Part shown: positions 54,260 to 62,655 of the stretch, piece by piece
Layout: each line of letters opens with the position of its first letter
Position numbering within the stretch: position 1 is the stretch's first letter
NCBI RefSeq assembly: GCF_003688495.1
Contig: NZ_REFH01000009.1
Coordinates: 62,001 to 126,000, forward strand
Reading direction: 5' to 3'
DNA: 64,000 bases
Source: Flavobacterium weaverense
Lineage (GTDB): Bacteria; Bacteroidota; Bacteroidia; Flavobacteriales; Flavobacteriaceae
Program-made: the position numbers and the translations under genes
The notes under the pieces: model-generated
What the model saw: only the letters and a program-made list of their open reading frames with translations
Databases searched by the model: none
Told to the model about the DNA's origin: nothing

Positions 54260-55450
54260 TTAGCGGTCAAATAATCCTAAAGTACCGCCAACCCAATCCT
54301 TATCTTTATTAAACTTTACTCCAATCATTTCGCCTCGACTCAATCGAACTAAGTTGCAAAGTAGAGTAGGAGCTTTATCTTCTTTTTTCCAAGCGCAAAG
54401 GATACGAACTTCTACCTTAACTTTTCCATCAGGAGATTGTACTATTGGCTTATAATGTACTTTTTTCTGTAAAATGTAAAGATCCTTATCTACAATACCT
54501 TCAATATCTCCCTTTTTCACATGGAAAATGACTCCAGTTCCTGAAAATGAGAATAGCGGTTTTAAAACGTAATTTTCCAAATCTTCAGGGATTTCTTTTA
54601 GTTCACTTAATAATGTGGTTTCAATAAAATATTTTCCTTTTAAAAAAGGCAATATAAATTTACTAATTCGAAAGAACCAATTAGGATGTCCAGCCCATTC
54701 CACATCTAAATCATCTGAAAAGCTAAAGTCCATTTTCAAATCAGTTCTTAAATCTAATTCGTCAAAAATAACTCTATTATAGATTCGCTTTACTAAAATT
54801 TCTTCACCTTCATTATTATTGTAATAAAGCTGTTTTCCTTTCTTTGTTAATTCAGTTACACAAACTACAGGAATTCCAATATCTTTATTGCAATAATAAA
54901 AATCGATTTTAGTATTTTGTTTCTCTGGTTCAATTTCGAGAAGAATAACATTTTCCTTTGGATGATTATTGCAAATAACCTCTTCAATTATATCGTGATA
55001 TTCTTCTGCAGAAATTCCATTGATAAAAGGAGTAAGCTCTTCTAGAAAAGGATAATGGTTTTTAAATTTTTCGTATAAATTGATTTGGTAATTATACAAA
55101 GAAGGAAATCCTTGCACTTCAATTAATTTAGACAAAACTTGTCCATCTTCCTCACATATTCCGAAATCAATGGCTAGAAAAGAAGTGTGTTTATCTTCAT
55201 TCGGAACTTTACGGTTGAGTTCTAATGATTTATTTGTTAACTCTTTAAAGTCATCTCGTTGAATGAAAGATATAACTTCGTTACAACCTTCAATAAGCTG
55301 CTCCTTGAGTTCATTCGAGATAAAAAAAGGAGTTTCACCTAACCTAAAAGTCGGCAGATAATTAAAATCGGAAGCAATATCATTTTTAAAATCTAGATAT
55401 TTTTGTTCTGAGAATTGAGTGTTAAATAACTCCCGATATTTTGTAATCAT
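54260..55450 (-). CDS. Permuted ATP-grasp / glutathionylspermidine-synthase-like ligase B
   Basis: 396 residues. LAIDFGICEEDGQVLSKLIE and VQGFPSLYNYQ resemble the metal-binding region of the GSP-synthase/permuted ATP-grasp group. Near the C terminus, YVLKPLFSFSGTGVIFHV carries the nucleotide-binding Lys and glycine loop, followed by KVEVRILCAW and SRGEMIGVKFNKDKDWVGG. The N-terminal half is unlike standard ATP-grasp preATP domains. It therefore probably forms an amide or peptide bond, substrate unknown. Last gene of the minus-strand wing, 15 bp after the amidotransferase; ends at a bidirectional terminator. Confidence 0.72.
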   Translation of the reverse strand: MITKYRELFNTQFSEQKYLDFKNDIASDFNYLPTFRLGETPFFISNELKEQLIEGCNEVISFIQRDDFKELTNKSLELNRKVPNEDKHTSFLAIDFGICEEDGQVLSKLIEVQGFPSLYNYQINLYEKFKNHYPFLEELTPFINGISAEEYHDIIEEVICNNHPKENVILLEIEPEKQNTKIDFYYCNKDIGIPVVCVTELTKKGKQLYYNNNEGEEILVKRIYNRVIFDELDLRTDLKMDFSFSDDLDVEWAGHPNWFFRISKFILPFLKGKYFIETTLLSELKEIPEDLENYVLKPLFSFSGTGVIFHVKKGDIEGIVDKDLYILQKKVHYKPIVQSPDGKVKVEVRILCAWKKEDKAPTLLCNLVRLSRGEMIGVKFNKDKDWVGGTLGLFDR

Positions 55451-55465
55451 ATTTAAATAACTTTA

Positions 55466-56296
55466 TTAATTAGATAACATTTTCTTTGTTTTCATTAAAT
55501 CGTTAATCGCAGTTCTGAGAAAATTTGGAATCAAGGTTTCGTTAGTTTTATATATCTTGTCATCATCCATAAGATCTTCAAGCATATTTCTAAACTTCTT
55601 TTTTCCCTTCATGTTCTTAATTTTTTCCTTAGCTTCTTTGTTTCTCAAGTGAGCAACAAAGCTAATTGGATCTGCTTCTGGATGAAACTGTGTTCCCACA
55701 AAATAATCTGTAAAACGAACTGCCATAATTGCGCGTTCGTACTGTACATGATCACGAATTTTTTCTAGAGAAATAATCTTAGCTCCCTTTTTAGCAAAAA
55801 CACTTAATTTTGGCTGTACTACTTGATAGTCTCTAGAATCAATTCCGTAAAATGGATTTGCTAAACCTTCAAATAGTGAATCTACAGCACCTTCTTTGGT
55901 TTTATGAATCGTCATTACGCCAAAAGAAGTATCGTTTCGTTTCGTTACTGTCGCTAAACCAAAATGAAGACAAGCCATTTGGAACGAATGACAAATAAAC
56001 AGCACATGCTTCTTTACGGTATTTTCAATGTTCCACTTGCTAAGTAGATCTATGAAATCATAATATTTTTTGTCCCAATTGCCATCTCCAATAAGCGGAT
56101 TTCCAGGACCACCGGTCGAAATATAAATATCAAACTTCTCAATATTTGGCAATTCACATTTTACTCGAACATCAAATATTTCAAAAGCAACGACTGGACT
56201 AAATCTATTGATGACATCAATTATACAACGCATTCCTTGATTAGGTTCACCGTTGTACATATCTAAAATAGCAATTTTTATAATTTTATTAGGCAT
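55466..56296 (-). CDS. Class I glutamine amidotransferase-like protein
   Basis: 276 residues. DIYISTGGPGNPL near residue 55-68 is a class I GATase strand, HVLFICHSFQMACLHFG holds the Cys nucleophile, and FVGTQFHPEADP gives the His and Glu of the triad. The nucleophile elbow is unusual: ICHSF lacks both glycines of the GxCxG pattern, yet the triad is complete. It could release ammonia from glutamine or act as a gamma-glutamyl peptidase. C-terminal helical extension of about 60 residues. Between the COG2170 ligase and ligase B, 15 bp from the latter, so cotranscribed. Confidence 0.82.
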   Translation of the reverse strand: MPNKIIKIAILDMYNGEPNQGMRCIIDVINRFSPVVAFEIFDVRVKCELPNIEKFDIYISTGGPGNPLIGDGNWDKKYYDFIDLLSKWNIENTVKKHVLFICHSFQMACLHFGLATVTKRNDTSFGVMTIHKTKEGAVDSLFEGLANPFYGIDSRDYQVVQPKLSVFAKKGAKIISLEKIRDHVQYERAIMAVRFTDYFVGTQFHPEADPISFVAHLRNKEAKEKIKNMKGKKKFRNMLEDLMDDDKIYKTNETLIPNFLRTAINDLMKTKKMLSN

Positions 56297-56338
56297 AAAA
56301 AAGTTTTAAAGGGAAAAACGCAAAGTTACTTCATTATT

Positions 56339-57445
56339 CTATAATCCCTTGGTAAATTCACTAGTTATAAAATCTACAACCTTAGAAAGATCATTCGTTT
56401 CTTGAAAAATAGCAAGCTGTTTATCAGCTCCAGTTCCTTCATTTAAAATTTTATGCACAAAATTGATCTCTTCACGACTTCCTAATTCATCGACTACATC
56501 ATCAATGAATTCAAGTAGTTCGAGAATTAATCCTTTTGTCTCTACTTCTTTTTGTAAACCAAAATCAATCATGCTATTATCAATTCCGTAACGAGCGGCA
56601 CGAAATTTATTCTCTTTTATTAATGCTAGCCTATAAATATTAAAACTAGTATTATTCATATTTAACTTATAGAGTTTAGCTACAATTGCTTGAATAATTG
56701 CTACGATGCAAATGGTTTCATCCACGGTCAAACACATATCGCAAATTCTAAATTCGATTGTATTGTAAAAAGGGTGCAGACGTAAATCCCACCATATCTT
56801 TTTTGGATTATCAATGCAATTAGTTTTTACCAATGTGTCTAAATAATTTTGATACGAAGCAACGGAATCAAAATATTCAGGTAAACCCGTTCGAGGAAAT
56901 TTATCAAAAACTTTAGTTCTAAAGGATTTGTAACCCGTTTGTCTTCCTTCCCAGAAAGGAGAGTTTGTTGATAATGCGAATATATGTGGCAGAAAATATG
57001 TCGCCTGATTCATTAATTGCAAACCAATTTCTCGATTTTCAATCCCCACGTGACAATGCATTCCAAAAATTAAATTTGATCTTGCCGCGTCTTGCAGTTC
57101 ATTTACAATATCGTGATAGCGAGGATCGTCAGTAATAGGTTGGTCTTGCCACTTAGAAAATGGATGAGTTCCAGCACCACCAACAATCAAATCCTGCTTA
57201 TCAGCAAGTTCGACAATTTTTGATCTTAAAAACCGAATCTCATTCCTAGCATCATTAACATTATTACAAATATTTGTGCCCACTTCAACCACAGATTGAT
57301 GCATTTCAGCTTTTACCTGCTCATTTAAAATGATTTTTGCACCATCTACAATTTTAGACAAATGCGAGCGCAAATCTCTAGTAATAGGATCTATAATTTG
57401 ATATTCCTCTTCTACACCAAGTGTGAAAATTGGTAATTTTTTCAT
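56339..57445 (-). CDS. COG2170 carboxylate-amine ligase (GCS2/YbdK family)
   Basis: 368 residues. Glutamate-cysteine ligase type 2/YbdK family, with the metal and substrate motifs FTLGVEEEYQIIDP near the N terminus (EEEYQ), GMHCHVGIENRE and WWDLRLHPFYNTIEFRICD. It activates a carboxylate with ATP and couples an amine; E. coli YbdK has weak glutamate-cysteine ligase activity, but the natural substrate in this group is not established. Located between the RimK-like gene (144 bp upstream) and the amidotransferase (42 bp downstream). Confidence 0.9.
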   Translation of the reverse strand: MKKLPIFTLGVEEEYQIIDPITRDLRSHLSKIVDGAKIILNEQVKAEMHQSVVEVGTNICNNVNDARNEIRFLRSKIVELADKQDLIVGGAGTHPFSKWQDQPITDDPRYHDIVNELQDAARSNLIFGMHCHVGIENREIGLQLMNQATYFLPHIFALSTNSPFWEGRQTGYKSFRTKVFDKFPRTGLPEYFDSVASYQNYLDTLVKTNCIDNPKKIWWDLRLHPFYNTIEFRICDMCLTVDETICIVAIIQAIVAKLYKLNMNNTSFNIYRLALIKENKFRAARYGIDNSMIDFGLQKEVETKGLILELLEFIDDVVDELGSREEINFVHKILNEGTGADKQLAIFQETNDLSKVVDFITSEFTKGL

Positions 57446-57461
57446 TACATTATTTTTTTTA

Positions 57462-57527
57462 GGAGCTGTATTCCGCTACGCGATTTAAAATTTACACTTC
57501 ATTCCGCAATTAAGGAAAAATGAAGTG
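57462..57527 (-). repeat. Hairpin and possible degraded structured element before the COG2170 gene
   Basis: CACTTCATT (57495-57503) pairs with AATGAAGTG (57519-57527), with an inner CC/GG. Read on the minus strand, the following GTAGCGGAATACAGCTCC (57479-57462) resembles the 3' part of the RNA-like element at 22163 (TAGCGAATAG...AGCTCC). The 5' partner strand is not seen, so this may be a decayed copy or a chance likeness. Confidence 0.35.
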
Positions 57528-57588
57528 CAAATATTTTTCTCGAAAAATAGGGACAATCGGAAATAGTTGATTTTTAAATCCACACTAT

Positions 57589-58539
57589 TTATTTTCCTGC
57601 AGCATCCTTGATGAATGTTCCCCAAGTCAAATTCATTTTACCTGGTTTTTGTTTTTTTGCAGCGGCAATTGCCATTTTTGCAGCTTCCTCAACTACCCAT
57701 TCGAAATTCTCTTCACCCACAGAAGATAACTCCGCGTCTGGCGCCGGATTACCAAAATCTATAGCGTAAGGAATTCCATCGCGCACCGCAAATTCCACAG
57801 TATTGAAATCATAACCTAATCCTTTGCAAAGTCTAAGTGTATAATCTTTTATTGTGGCTAATAATTTTTTATCAGTTGGTGGTCCGTCAATTACATATCG
57901 TAAATGATGTGGATTTCTTGGTTCGTACTGCATAATTTTAACCGCTTTATTGCCTAAGCAATACACTCTAAAATATTCAGTAAAAACAATTTCTTCTTGC
58001 AACATCATCACCAGTTGCCCAGTTTCTTGATGCTTTTCCCAAAATTCTTCTTTATTTTCAAGACGGTAAACATTTTTCCATCCGCCACCAGCATACGGTT
58101 TCATATACGCTGGAAATCCGATGTAATCAAATATTCCCTCCCAATCCATTGGATATTTTAAGTTTCGAAAAGACTTACCAGTAGTATCTGTAGGATGTTC
58201 TGCAGATGGTAAAATTACGGTGTTAGGAAGTGGTACGCCAAGAGTGTCCGCTAAAGCATTATTAAAAAACTTGTCGTCAGCACTCCACCAGAATGGATTA
58301 TTAATCACATTGGTTCCAGTAAGTGCAGCATTCTTTAGATACGCACGATAGAAGGGAACGTCTTGCGAAATTCTATCAATAATTACAGCATATTCGCCGC
58401 CTTTATTTTGAACTACTTTATCTATACTAACTGCTTCTGCAATTATTCCTTTTTCATTTTTTGAATTTACTCGGTCTATAAATGCTTGCGGAAAGGTATC
58501 TTCCATTCCAAATAAAATCCCTATTTTTTTCGATTCCAT
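57589..58539 (-). CDS. RimK-like ATP-grasp ligase C
   Basis: 316 residues. preATP segment KKIGILFGMEDTFPQAFIDRV, then VNNPFWWSADDKFFNN-type central region. The lid/ATP site is GFPAYMKPYAGGGWKNVY with the ATP-binding Lys. LQEEIVFTEYFRVYCLG follows. The metal ligands are in NTVEFAVRDGIPYAIDFGNPAPD, with Glu and Asn/Asp in place. It is of the D-Ala-D-Ala ligase/RimK superfamily, with unknown substrate. It starts 12 bp after the esterase end on the same strand, so it is translated with it. Confidence 0.86.
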   Translation of the reverse strand: MESKKIGILFGMEDTFPQAFIDRVNSKNEKGIIAEAVSIDKVVQNKGGEYAVIIDRISQDVPFYRAYLKNAALTGTNVINNPFWWSADDKFFNNALADTLGVPLPNTVILPSAEHPTDTTGKSFRNLKYPMDWEGIFDYIGFPAYMKPYAGGGWKNVYRLENKEEFWEKHQETGQLVMMLQEEIVFTEYFRVYCLGNKAVKIMQYEPRNPHHLRYVIDGPPTDKKLLATIKDYTLRLCKGLGYDFNTVEFAVRDGIPYAIDFGNPAPDAELSSVGEENFEWVVEEAAKMAIAAAKKQKPGKMNLTWGTFIKDAAGK

Positions 58540-58551
58540 ACTTTTATATTT

Positions 58552-59265
58552 TTAAAAAAATTTAATTCTTGATAGATAATGTGGAAACATTTCTTTCCAA
58601 ACTGGCCAATCATGCTTTTGATCTTGACGAATATCTAACCAATGATGAATATTCTTATCACTTAATACTTTGCTCATTTTTAAGTTGGCATCTAGACAAA
58701 TATCCCAATTAGAAGTTCCTAATACAATATCCATATTCCAAAGTTCGTGATCATTTAATCCGTACAGATAATCTTCTGGGCTGTTATAAAATACATCATC
58801 ATTATGGAAACCATCCATGAAAGTGTTAATTTGGAAAGCACCACTCATTGAAAATAGATGACTTACATAACCAGGATGTCTAAAAGCAAAGTTTGCTGCG
58901 TGATAACCGCCAAAGCTGCATCCTGCAACAGCAATTTTTCCAGAAGGAGTATTATTTTTAACACGTTCAACGATCTCGTGACAAATCATTTTGTCGTATT
59001 TGACGTGATTTTCAATGCGATGGACAGGATGTATTTTCTTATTGTAGAAACTATTTTTGTCAATACTATCAGGGCAGTAAATCTGTATTAAACCTTGTTC
59101 GATATACCATCTTGCTGATTCAATCAAACCCATATCTTTATTTTCGTGATAGGATCCCATAGAAGTTGGGAATAAAACAACAGGATATCCTGAATGTCCA
59201 AAAACCAGCATTTCAATATCGGTATTTAAATTTGGGGAGTACCATTTAAAATATTCTTCCTTCAT
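58552..59265 (-). CDS. Esterase-like alpha/beta hydrolase
   Basis: 237 residues from the ATG at 59265 (MKEEYFKWYS); the TTG at 59283 adds six residues and is disfavoured. Esterase D/Fes-like fold: MLVFGHSGYPVVLFPTSMGS, then the nucleophile elbow AVAGCSFGGYHAAN (Ser), and a catalytic His in RQDQKHDWPVWKEMF near the end. It heads the minus-strand ligase group. A second, larger esterase heads the opposite wing. Probably acts on an ester or amide bond in the product of the neighbouring ligases; substrate unknown. Confidence 0.82.
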   Translation of the reverse strand: MKEEYFKWYSPNLNTDIEMLVFGHSGYPVVLFPTSMGSYHENKDMGLIESARWYIEQGLIQIYCPDSIDKNSFYNKKIHPVHRIENHVKYDKMICHEIVERVKNNTPSGKIAVAGCSFGGYHAANFAFRHPGYVSHLFSMSGAFQINTFMDGFHNDDVFYNSPEDYLYGLNDHELWNMDIVLGTSNWDICLDANLKMSKVLSDKNIHHWLDIRQDQKHDWPVWKEMFPHYLSRIKFF

Positions 59266-59380
59266 AAAATTTAGTTTTAACAATTATAATGAAAATAACG
59301 GTGCAAAGAGCATATAATACTAAGGTAAGTCTAAATTTATTATATAGAAGATTAAGATTATTAAATGGTATTTGAAATGC

Positions 59381-59410
59381 AAAAAATCGACCTGTAAAGG
59401 CCGATTTTTT
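59381..59410 (-). terminator. Terminator upstream of the minus-strand esterase group
   Basis: AAAAAATCG (59381-59389) pairs with CGATTTTTT (59402-59410), with CCT/AGG pairing inside. T runs flank it on both strands. It likely ends transcription of the gene at 59560-59952, 150 bp away on the minus strand. Confidence 0.75.
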
Positions 59411-59437
59411 AAAGTATGAATAATAAAAATGCTGAAT

Positions 59438-59542
59438 TTAACATTCTACGAACTTTTTAGAAACCTTTTTTCTTTCCAATTGATCTCGAATTTCTTTGTT
59501 TGTTCTAAAAACTGCTGTTAACGAAGATAAAGTGTGCTGCAT
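59438..59542 (-). CDS. Possible 34-residue small ORF
   Basis: The minus strand from 59542 reads MQHTLSSLTAVFRTNKEI, then a basic region, and ends at a TAA at 59438. It lies 17 bp past the stop of the 59560-59952 gene on the same strand and before the terminator at 59381. Composition is plausible for a small basic helical protein, but nothing supports expression and I do not recognise it. Confidence 0.25.
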   Translation of the reverse strand: MQHTLSSLTAVFRTNKEIRDQLERKKVSKKFVEC

Positions 59543-59559
59543 ACAGAGAAATGGTGCTG

Positions 59560-59952
59560 TTAATTATCAAAAAGCTGTATTTGGCTTTTTAATCTTTCAG
59601 CAAGCATACTCATCATTCTTTTATTAATATTTGAATCATTTTCTGCATAAATAGAATATTCATCAGTAGTGAATAAACCGATTACGGCGCCTCGAAGCGT
59701 GTTTCTAAATTTGACATCTTTTTGAAGTGCATTATCAATGACAGCTAATTTTGCTTCCATAGTTTTAGCTGTAAATTCAACTTTATTTTTTTCAATGTAC
59801 GAATTGAATGCAGCAATAAATAAATCGTTTTGAAGTTTTAAAATCGGGCGTAAGACTTCATTTTGGAATGATTCCTCAGAACTAGAGTCGGTTGTTACCG
59901 ATCCAATTGCTTGTCCTCTAAATTCTAGTAAAAATGTATCGCGTGTGTTCAT
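59560..59952 (-). CDS. Conserved hypothetical protein
   Basis: 130 residues, predicted mostly helical, without signal or membrane segment. It has an acidic N-terminal region (TTDSSSEESFQNEVLRPILK), a central YIEKNKVEFTAKTMEAK helix and a conserved-looking FRNTLRGAVIGLFTTDEYSIY. Similar flavobacterial proteins are, as I recall, sometimes auto-labelled glyoxalase, but I see no glyoxalase metal-ligand pattern. Upstream lies the 264-bp gap before the MscS gene; downstream is a small ORF and a terminator. No function is proposed. Confidence 0.75.
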   Translation of the reverse strand: MNTRDTFLLEFRGQAIGSVTTDSSSEESFQNEVLRPILKLQNDLFIAAFNSYIEKNKVEFTAKTMEAKLAVIDNALQKDVKFRNTLRGAVIGLFTTDEYSIYAENDSNINKRMMSMLAERLKSQIQLFDN

Positions 59953-60216
59953 GTTTTTTCTTTAAAATTAAAAAAAAATAAATAGAGAAAATACTTTTTT
60001 AGTAATCTTTAAGAAAAAAAATCCGATTTACTCCTGCAAAAAAGAGCTTTGAAATCTTTATGTTTTATGATAGTGAGATTAAATAACCGATAGAAGATGG
60101 AACAACTAAACGTCACAAATGAAAAATTGCGCAAAGAGCAACCAATTAACTGGAGCACTTTACGCAATTAAAATGTAATAACTATTTCTGCTTTGTTTCG
60201 AATAATAGACAAGAAT
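59953..60216. other. Non-coding region with an inverted repeat
   Basis: This gap between the hypothetical gene and the MscS gene contains an inverted repeat: AATTGCG (60125-60131) with CGCAATT (60163-60169), plus AAAG/CTTT inside. It coincides with a 24-codon plus-strand frame (60097-60171). Neither is supported as a gene. There is no strong T tract. Confidence 0.35.
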
Positions 60217-61476
60217 TTACTTCGAATCAAAATTATTCTCAGATGGTAACTCAAAAATCTCCAAATCAAAATAACCTACAGATGCTATAATATGATCAAA
60301 GATATCTGACATTAAAAATTCATAATTTTCAAATCGCTTATCCTGTGAAAACGCATAAACTTCAAGAGGAACGCCGTGCGAAGTTGATTGCAATTGACGG
60401 CAAAGCATCAACATATCTTTGTTAACGCCAGGATAATTATGTAAATATTCGGTGATGTATTTTCGAAACAAACCTAAATTGGTCATATTCCTACCGTTGA
60501 TAGGCAAGGTTTTGTCAATGCTATTCTCACTATTGAATTCGTCAATTTCTAATTTTCTAGAATCGATATAGTCAGATATTAGATGAATTTTCTTCAAACT
60601 ACTCAACTCTTCTGCTTCTAGAAACCGAATACTTGATGCTTTAATTAAAATGTGCCTTTTAATTCTTCGACCTTCGGAATTAAGCATTCCGCGCCAGTTT
60701 TGGAACGAGTCTGAACTCAAACTATACGTTGGTATTGTCGTTGTGGTGTTATCAAAATTTCGAACCTTAACCGTAGCTAAATTGATTTCGATAACATCTC
60801 CATCAGCGCCAAAGCGATCCATTGTAATCCAGTCACCGATGCGCACCATATCATTAATAGACACTTGTACGCTTGAAACAAACCCTAAAATAGTATCTCT
60901 AAAAATTAAAATAATAACAGCAGAAACAGCTCCTAAAATAGTTAAAAGTTCTTTCTGATTTATTTCGAATAATGTGGAGAAAATTACCGCAATCCCCACA
61001 GCCCAAAGCACAATCATAATTACTTGTATGAAACTGTCTATAGGTTTATCGCTGTAGCGCGGCTTTAATTTTAAGTAATCTCGTAGAGCGTTAAATACAG
61101 TCCTAATGATCCATAAGATCAGCAAGACGATGTAAATTCCAACAAACTTTCCAAAAACGCCTTCCCAGTATTCGTAGCGATCTAGGATTATTGGAACTGA
61201 TTTGTAAATAAATAGAAATGGTATTAAATGCGCTATGTATTTAGCTGTTTTATTGGTCACCAATAAATCATCAAATTTAGTTTTAGTCTTTTGGGCGATA
61301 AGCACCATAATGGTGACTAAAATTAATCGGAACACTACGTAAATTGCATACGCCAAGACGCATAAAACTACAATATTGATGAATAAGCTGATGTAAGAAG
61401 CAAAACCGCTTCCCAATCCCATTTTTTTAAAAAATGGATATACTAGATGAAATAACTTTTCTAGATAGTTATGCAT
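60217..61476 (-). CDS. Mechanosensitive ion channel, MscS family
   Basis: 419 residues. About five N-terminal hydrophobic segments (starting KMGLGSGFASYISLF), then the pore-lining helix GAVSAVIILIFRDTILGFVSSVQ. The beta domain follows with MVRIGDWITMDRFGADGDV, TVKVRNFDNTTTTIPTY and ISDYIDSRKLEIDE, typical of the YbdG/MscM-like subgroup. It opens in response to membrane tension to release osmolytes. The ATG at 61476 overlaps the DUF3817 stop region by 8 bp, so the two genes are coupled. Confidence 0.9.
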   Translation of the reverse strand: MHNYLEKLFHLVYPFFKKMGLGSGFASYISLFINIVVLCVLAYAIYVVFRLILVTIMVLIAQKTKTKFDDLLVTNKTAKYIAHLIPFLFIYKSVPIILDRYEYWEGVFGKFVGIYIVLLILWIIRTVFNALRDYLKLKPRYSDKPIDSFIQVIMIVLWAVGIAVIFSTLFEINQKELLTILGAVSAVIILIFRDTILGFVSSVQVSINDMVRIGDWITMDRFGADGDVIEINLATVKVRNFDNTTTTIPTYSLSSDSFQNWRGMLNSEGRRIKRHILIKASSIRFLEAEELSSLKKIHLISDYIDSRKLEIDEFNSENSIDKTLPINGRNMTNLGLFRKYITEYLHNYPGVNKDMLMLCRQLQSTSHGVPLEVYAFSQDKRFENYEFLMSDIFDHIIASVGYFDLEIFELPSENNFDSK

Positions 61477-61753
61477 TTTTCAAGTATTTTCTCTCGATGT
61501 AAAAAGTTCCTAGTGGAACTAATGAAGCAAATTGAATTAAAAGAAAAGTTTTGAAATCCCATTTTTGCGATTTTTTTAGTAAAATTGCTAATAAAACGTA
61601 TCCGATAAAAAGTACACCGTGACTCATTCCTATAGGATAAAGTAAGGTTTTGTAAAGATCCATATTGTTGGGTTTAACCAGCAACATATTTGCAAATAAA
61701 ACCAAATAAGAAATTCCCTCTAGAATCGCTGTAATCTTAAAAATCTTAAGCAT
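61469..61753 (-). CDS. DUF3817 family small membrane protein
   Basis: 94 residues from the ATG at 61753 (MLKIFKITAILEG); the TTG at 61780 adds nine residues and is disfavoured. Three membrane helices and segments typical of DUF3817 (ISYLVLFANMLLVKP, PIGMSHGVLFIGYVLLA), the basic end ERKYLKNA. Function is unknown. Overlaps the MscS start by 8 bp, so cotranscribed; a shared role in membrane stress is only suggestive. Confidence 0.82.
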   Translation of the reverse strand: MLKIFKITAILEGISYLVLFANMLLVKPNNMDLYKTLLYPIGMSHGVLFIGYVLLAILLKKSQKWDFKTFLLIQFASLVPLGTFYIERKYLKNA

Positions 61754-61828
61754 TTTTTGTTTTTTAGTAATAATCGACAAAAATAAGTATTAACATTGAT
61801 TTTTAGGGTATTGATTCCTAAAGTAATT

Positions 61829-61836
61829 TACTTTTG
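61829..61836 (+). promoter_or_regulatory. Putative -7 element for the DUF6155 gene
   Basis: TACTTTTG matches TAnnTTTG and ends 18 nt before the ATG at 61855. A TTG at 61811-61813 is 15 bp upstream, a little short for the usual spacing. Confidence 0.45.
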
Positions 61837-61854
61837 TACTCTTAAACTTTGATA

Positions 61855-62382
61855 ATGAGCAAGCGCGATTTAAAAAAATATTTGGCTGAATTGAATAAAG
61901 AACAATTAGAAGAACAAATCATCGAATTGTACGAGAAATTCAGTCCTGTGAAAGTGTATTATAACTTTGTTTTTAACCCAAAGGAAGAATCATTACTGCA
62001 GGAATGCAAACTCAAAATTTCACATGAATATTTTCCCATTAAGAAATCGGGTAGGCGTAGCAAACCAAAAATGAGACGCTCTGTCGCACAGAAATACATC
62101 AAACACTTTATCGTTTTAGGAGTGGATCCTTTTGTAATTGCTGATGTCATGCTTTACAATGTAGAAATTGCACAAACATTCTCATCAGAAAATGCGGTAA
62201 AGCAAGATTTGTTTTTTAAAAGTATGTTCAACTCCTTTGAGCAAGCGGTAATTTTTTTAATTGCAAATGGAATATTGTCGGAATTCAAAGCGAGAATTTT
62301 AGCGATTCACAATCAGACAATTGTCCAAAAATGGTATAACGAACCAGAATTCAACGCGATCATCGAGCGATTTGAATATTAA
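61855..62382 (+). CDS. DUF6155-like protein
   Basis: 175 residues from the ATG at 61855 (MSKRDLKKYLAELN); a TTG at 61849 is disfavoured. Soluble, basic and mostly helical. LKKYLAELNKEQLEEQIIELY opens a helical region and KKSGRRSKPKMRRSVAQKYIK is strongly basic, possibly for nucleic acid binding. The rest is a helical bundle (FEQAVIFLIANGIL). It matches a widespread Bacteroidota family that I believe is DUF6155. No catalytic motif is seen and the function is unknown. Confidence 0.7.
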   Translation: MSKRDLKKYLAELNKEQLEEQIIELYEKFSPVKVYYNFVFNPKEESLLQECKLKISHEYFPIKKSGRRSKPKMRRSVAQKYIKHFIVLGVDPFVIADVMLYNVEIAQTFSSENAVKQDLFFKSMFNSFEQAVIFLIANGILSEFKARILAIHNQTIVQKWYNEPEFNAIIERFEY

Positions 62383-62627
62383 ATCAAGTATTTTTCATAC
62401 AAATTTGCTCTTAATAATACTTAGAAATGTAAAAATAGAAGGCGGATGGAATAATTATGAAGATCCAGATCGATGATTTTTAAACAAGTTATTTCTTACC
62501 ATTTATTATCCGTTATTTTAAAAATGCTAATAAAATAGGCGTTTTTTACTCTTCCCTTAAAATAATTTTATTTAAACACTACCCTATATTTTTAGATAAA
62601 TATGGCCCGTAAACTGTTTTTTAGCCG

Positions 62628-62635
62628 TATTTTTG
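62628..62635 (+). promoter_or_regulatory. Putative -7 element for the helicase gene
   Basis: TATTTTTG matches TAnnTTTG and ends 20 nt before the ATG at 62656. The rest of the 273-bp gap shows nothing else that I can support. Confidence 0.45.
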
Positions 62636-62655
62636 CAAAAATCCAATAAGAAGCA

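Noticed and set aside
60097..60171. 24-codon frame in the gap before the MscS gene
   Set aside because: Short, overlaps an inverted repeat, and no family or promoter support.
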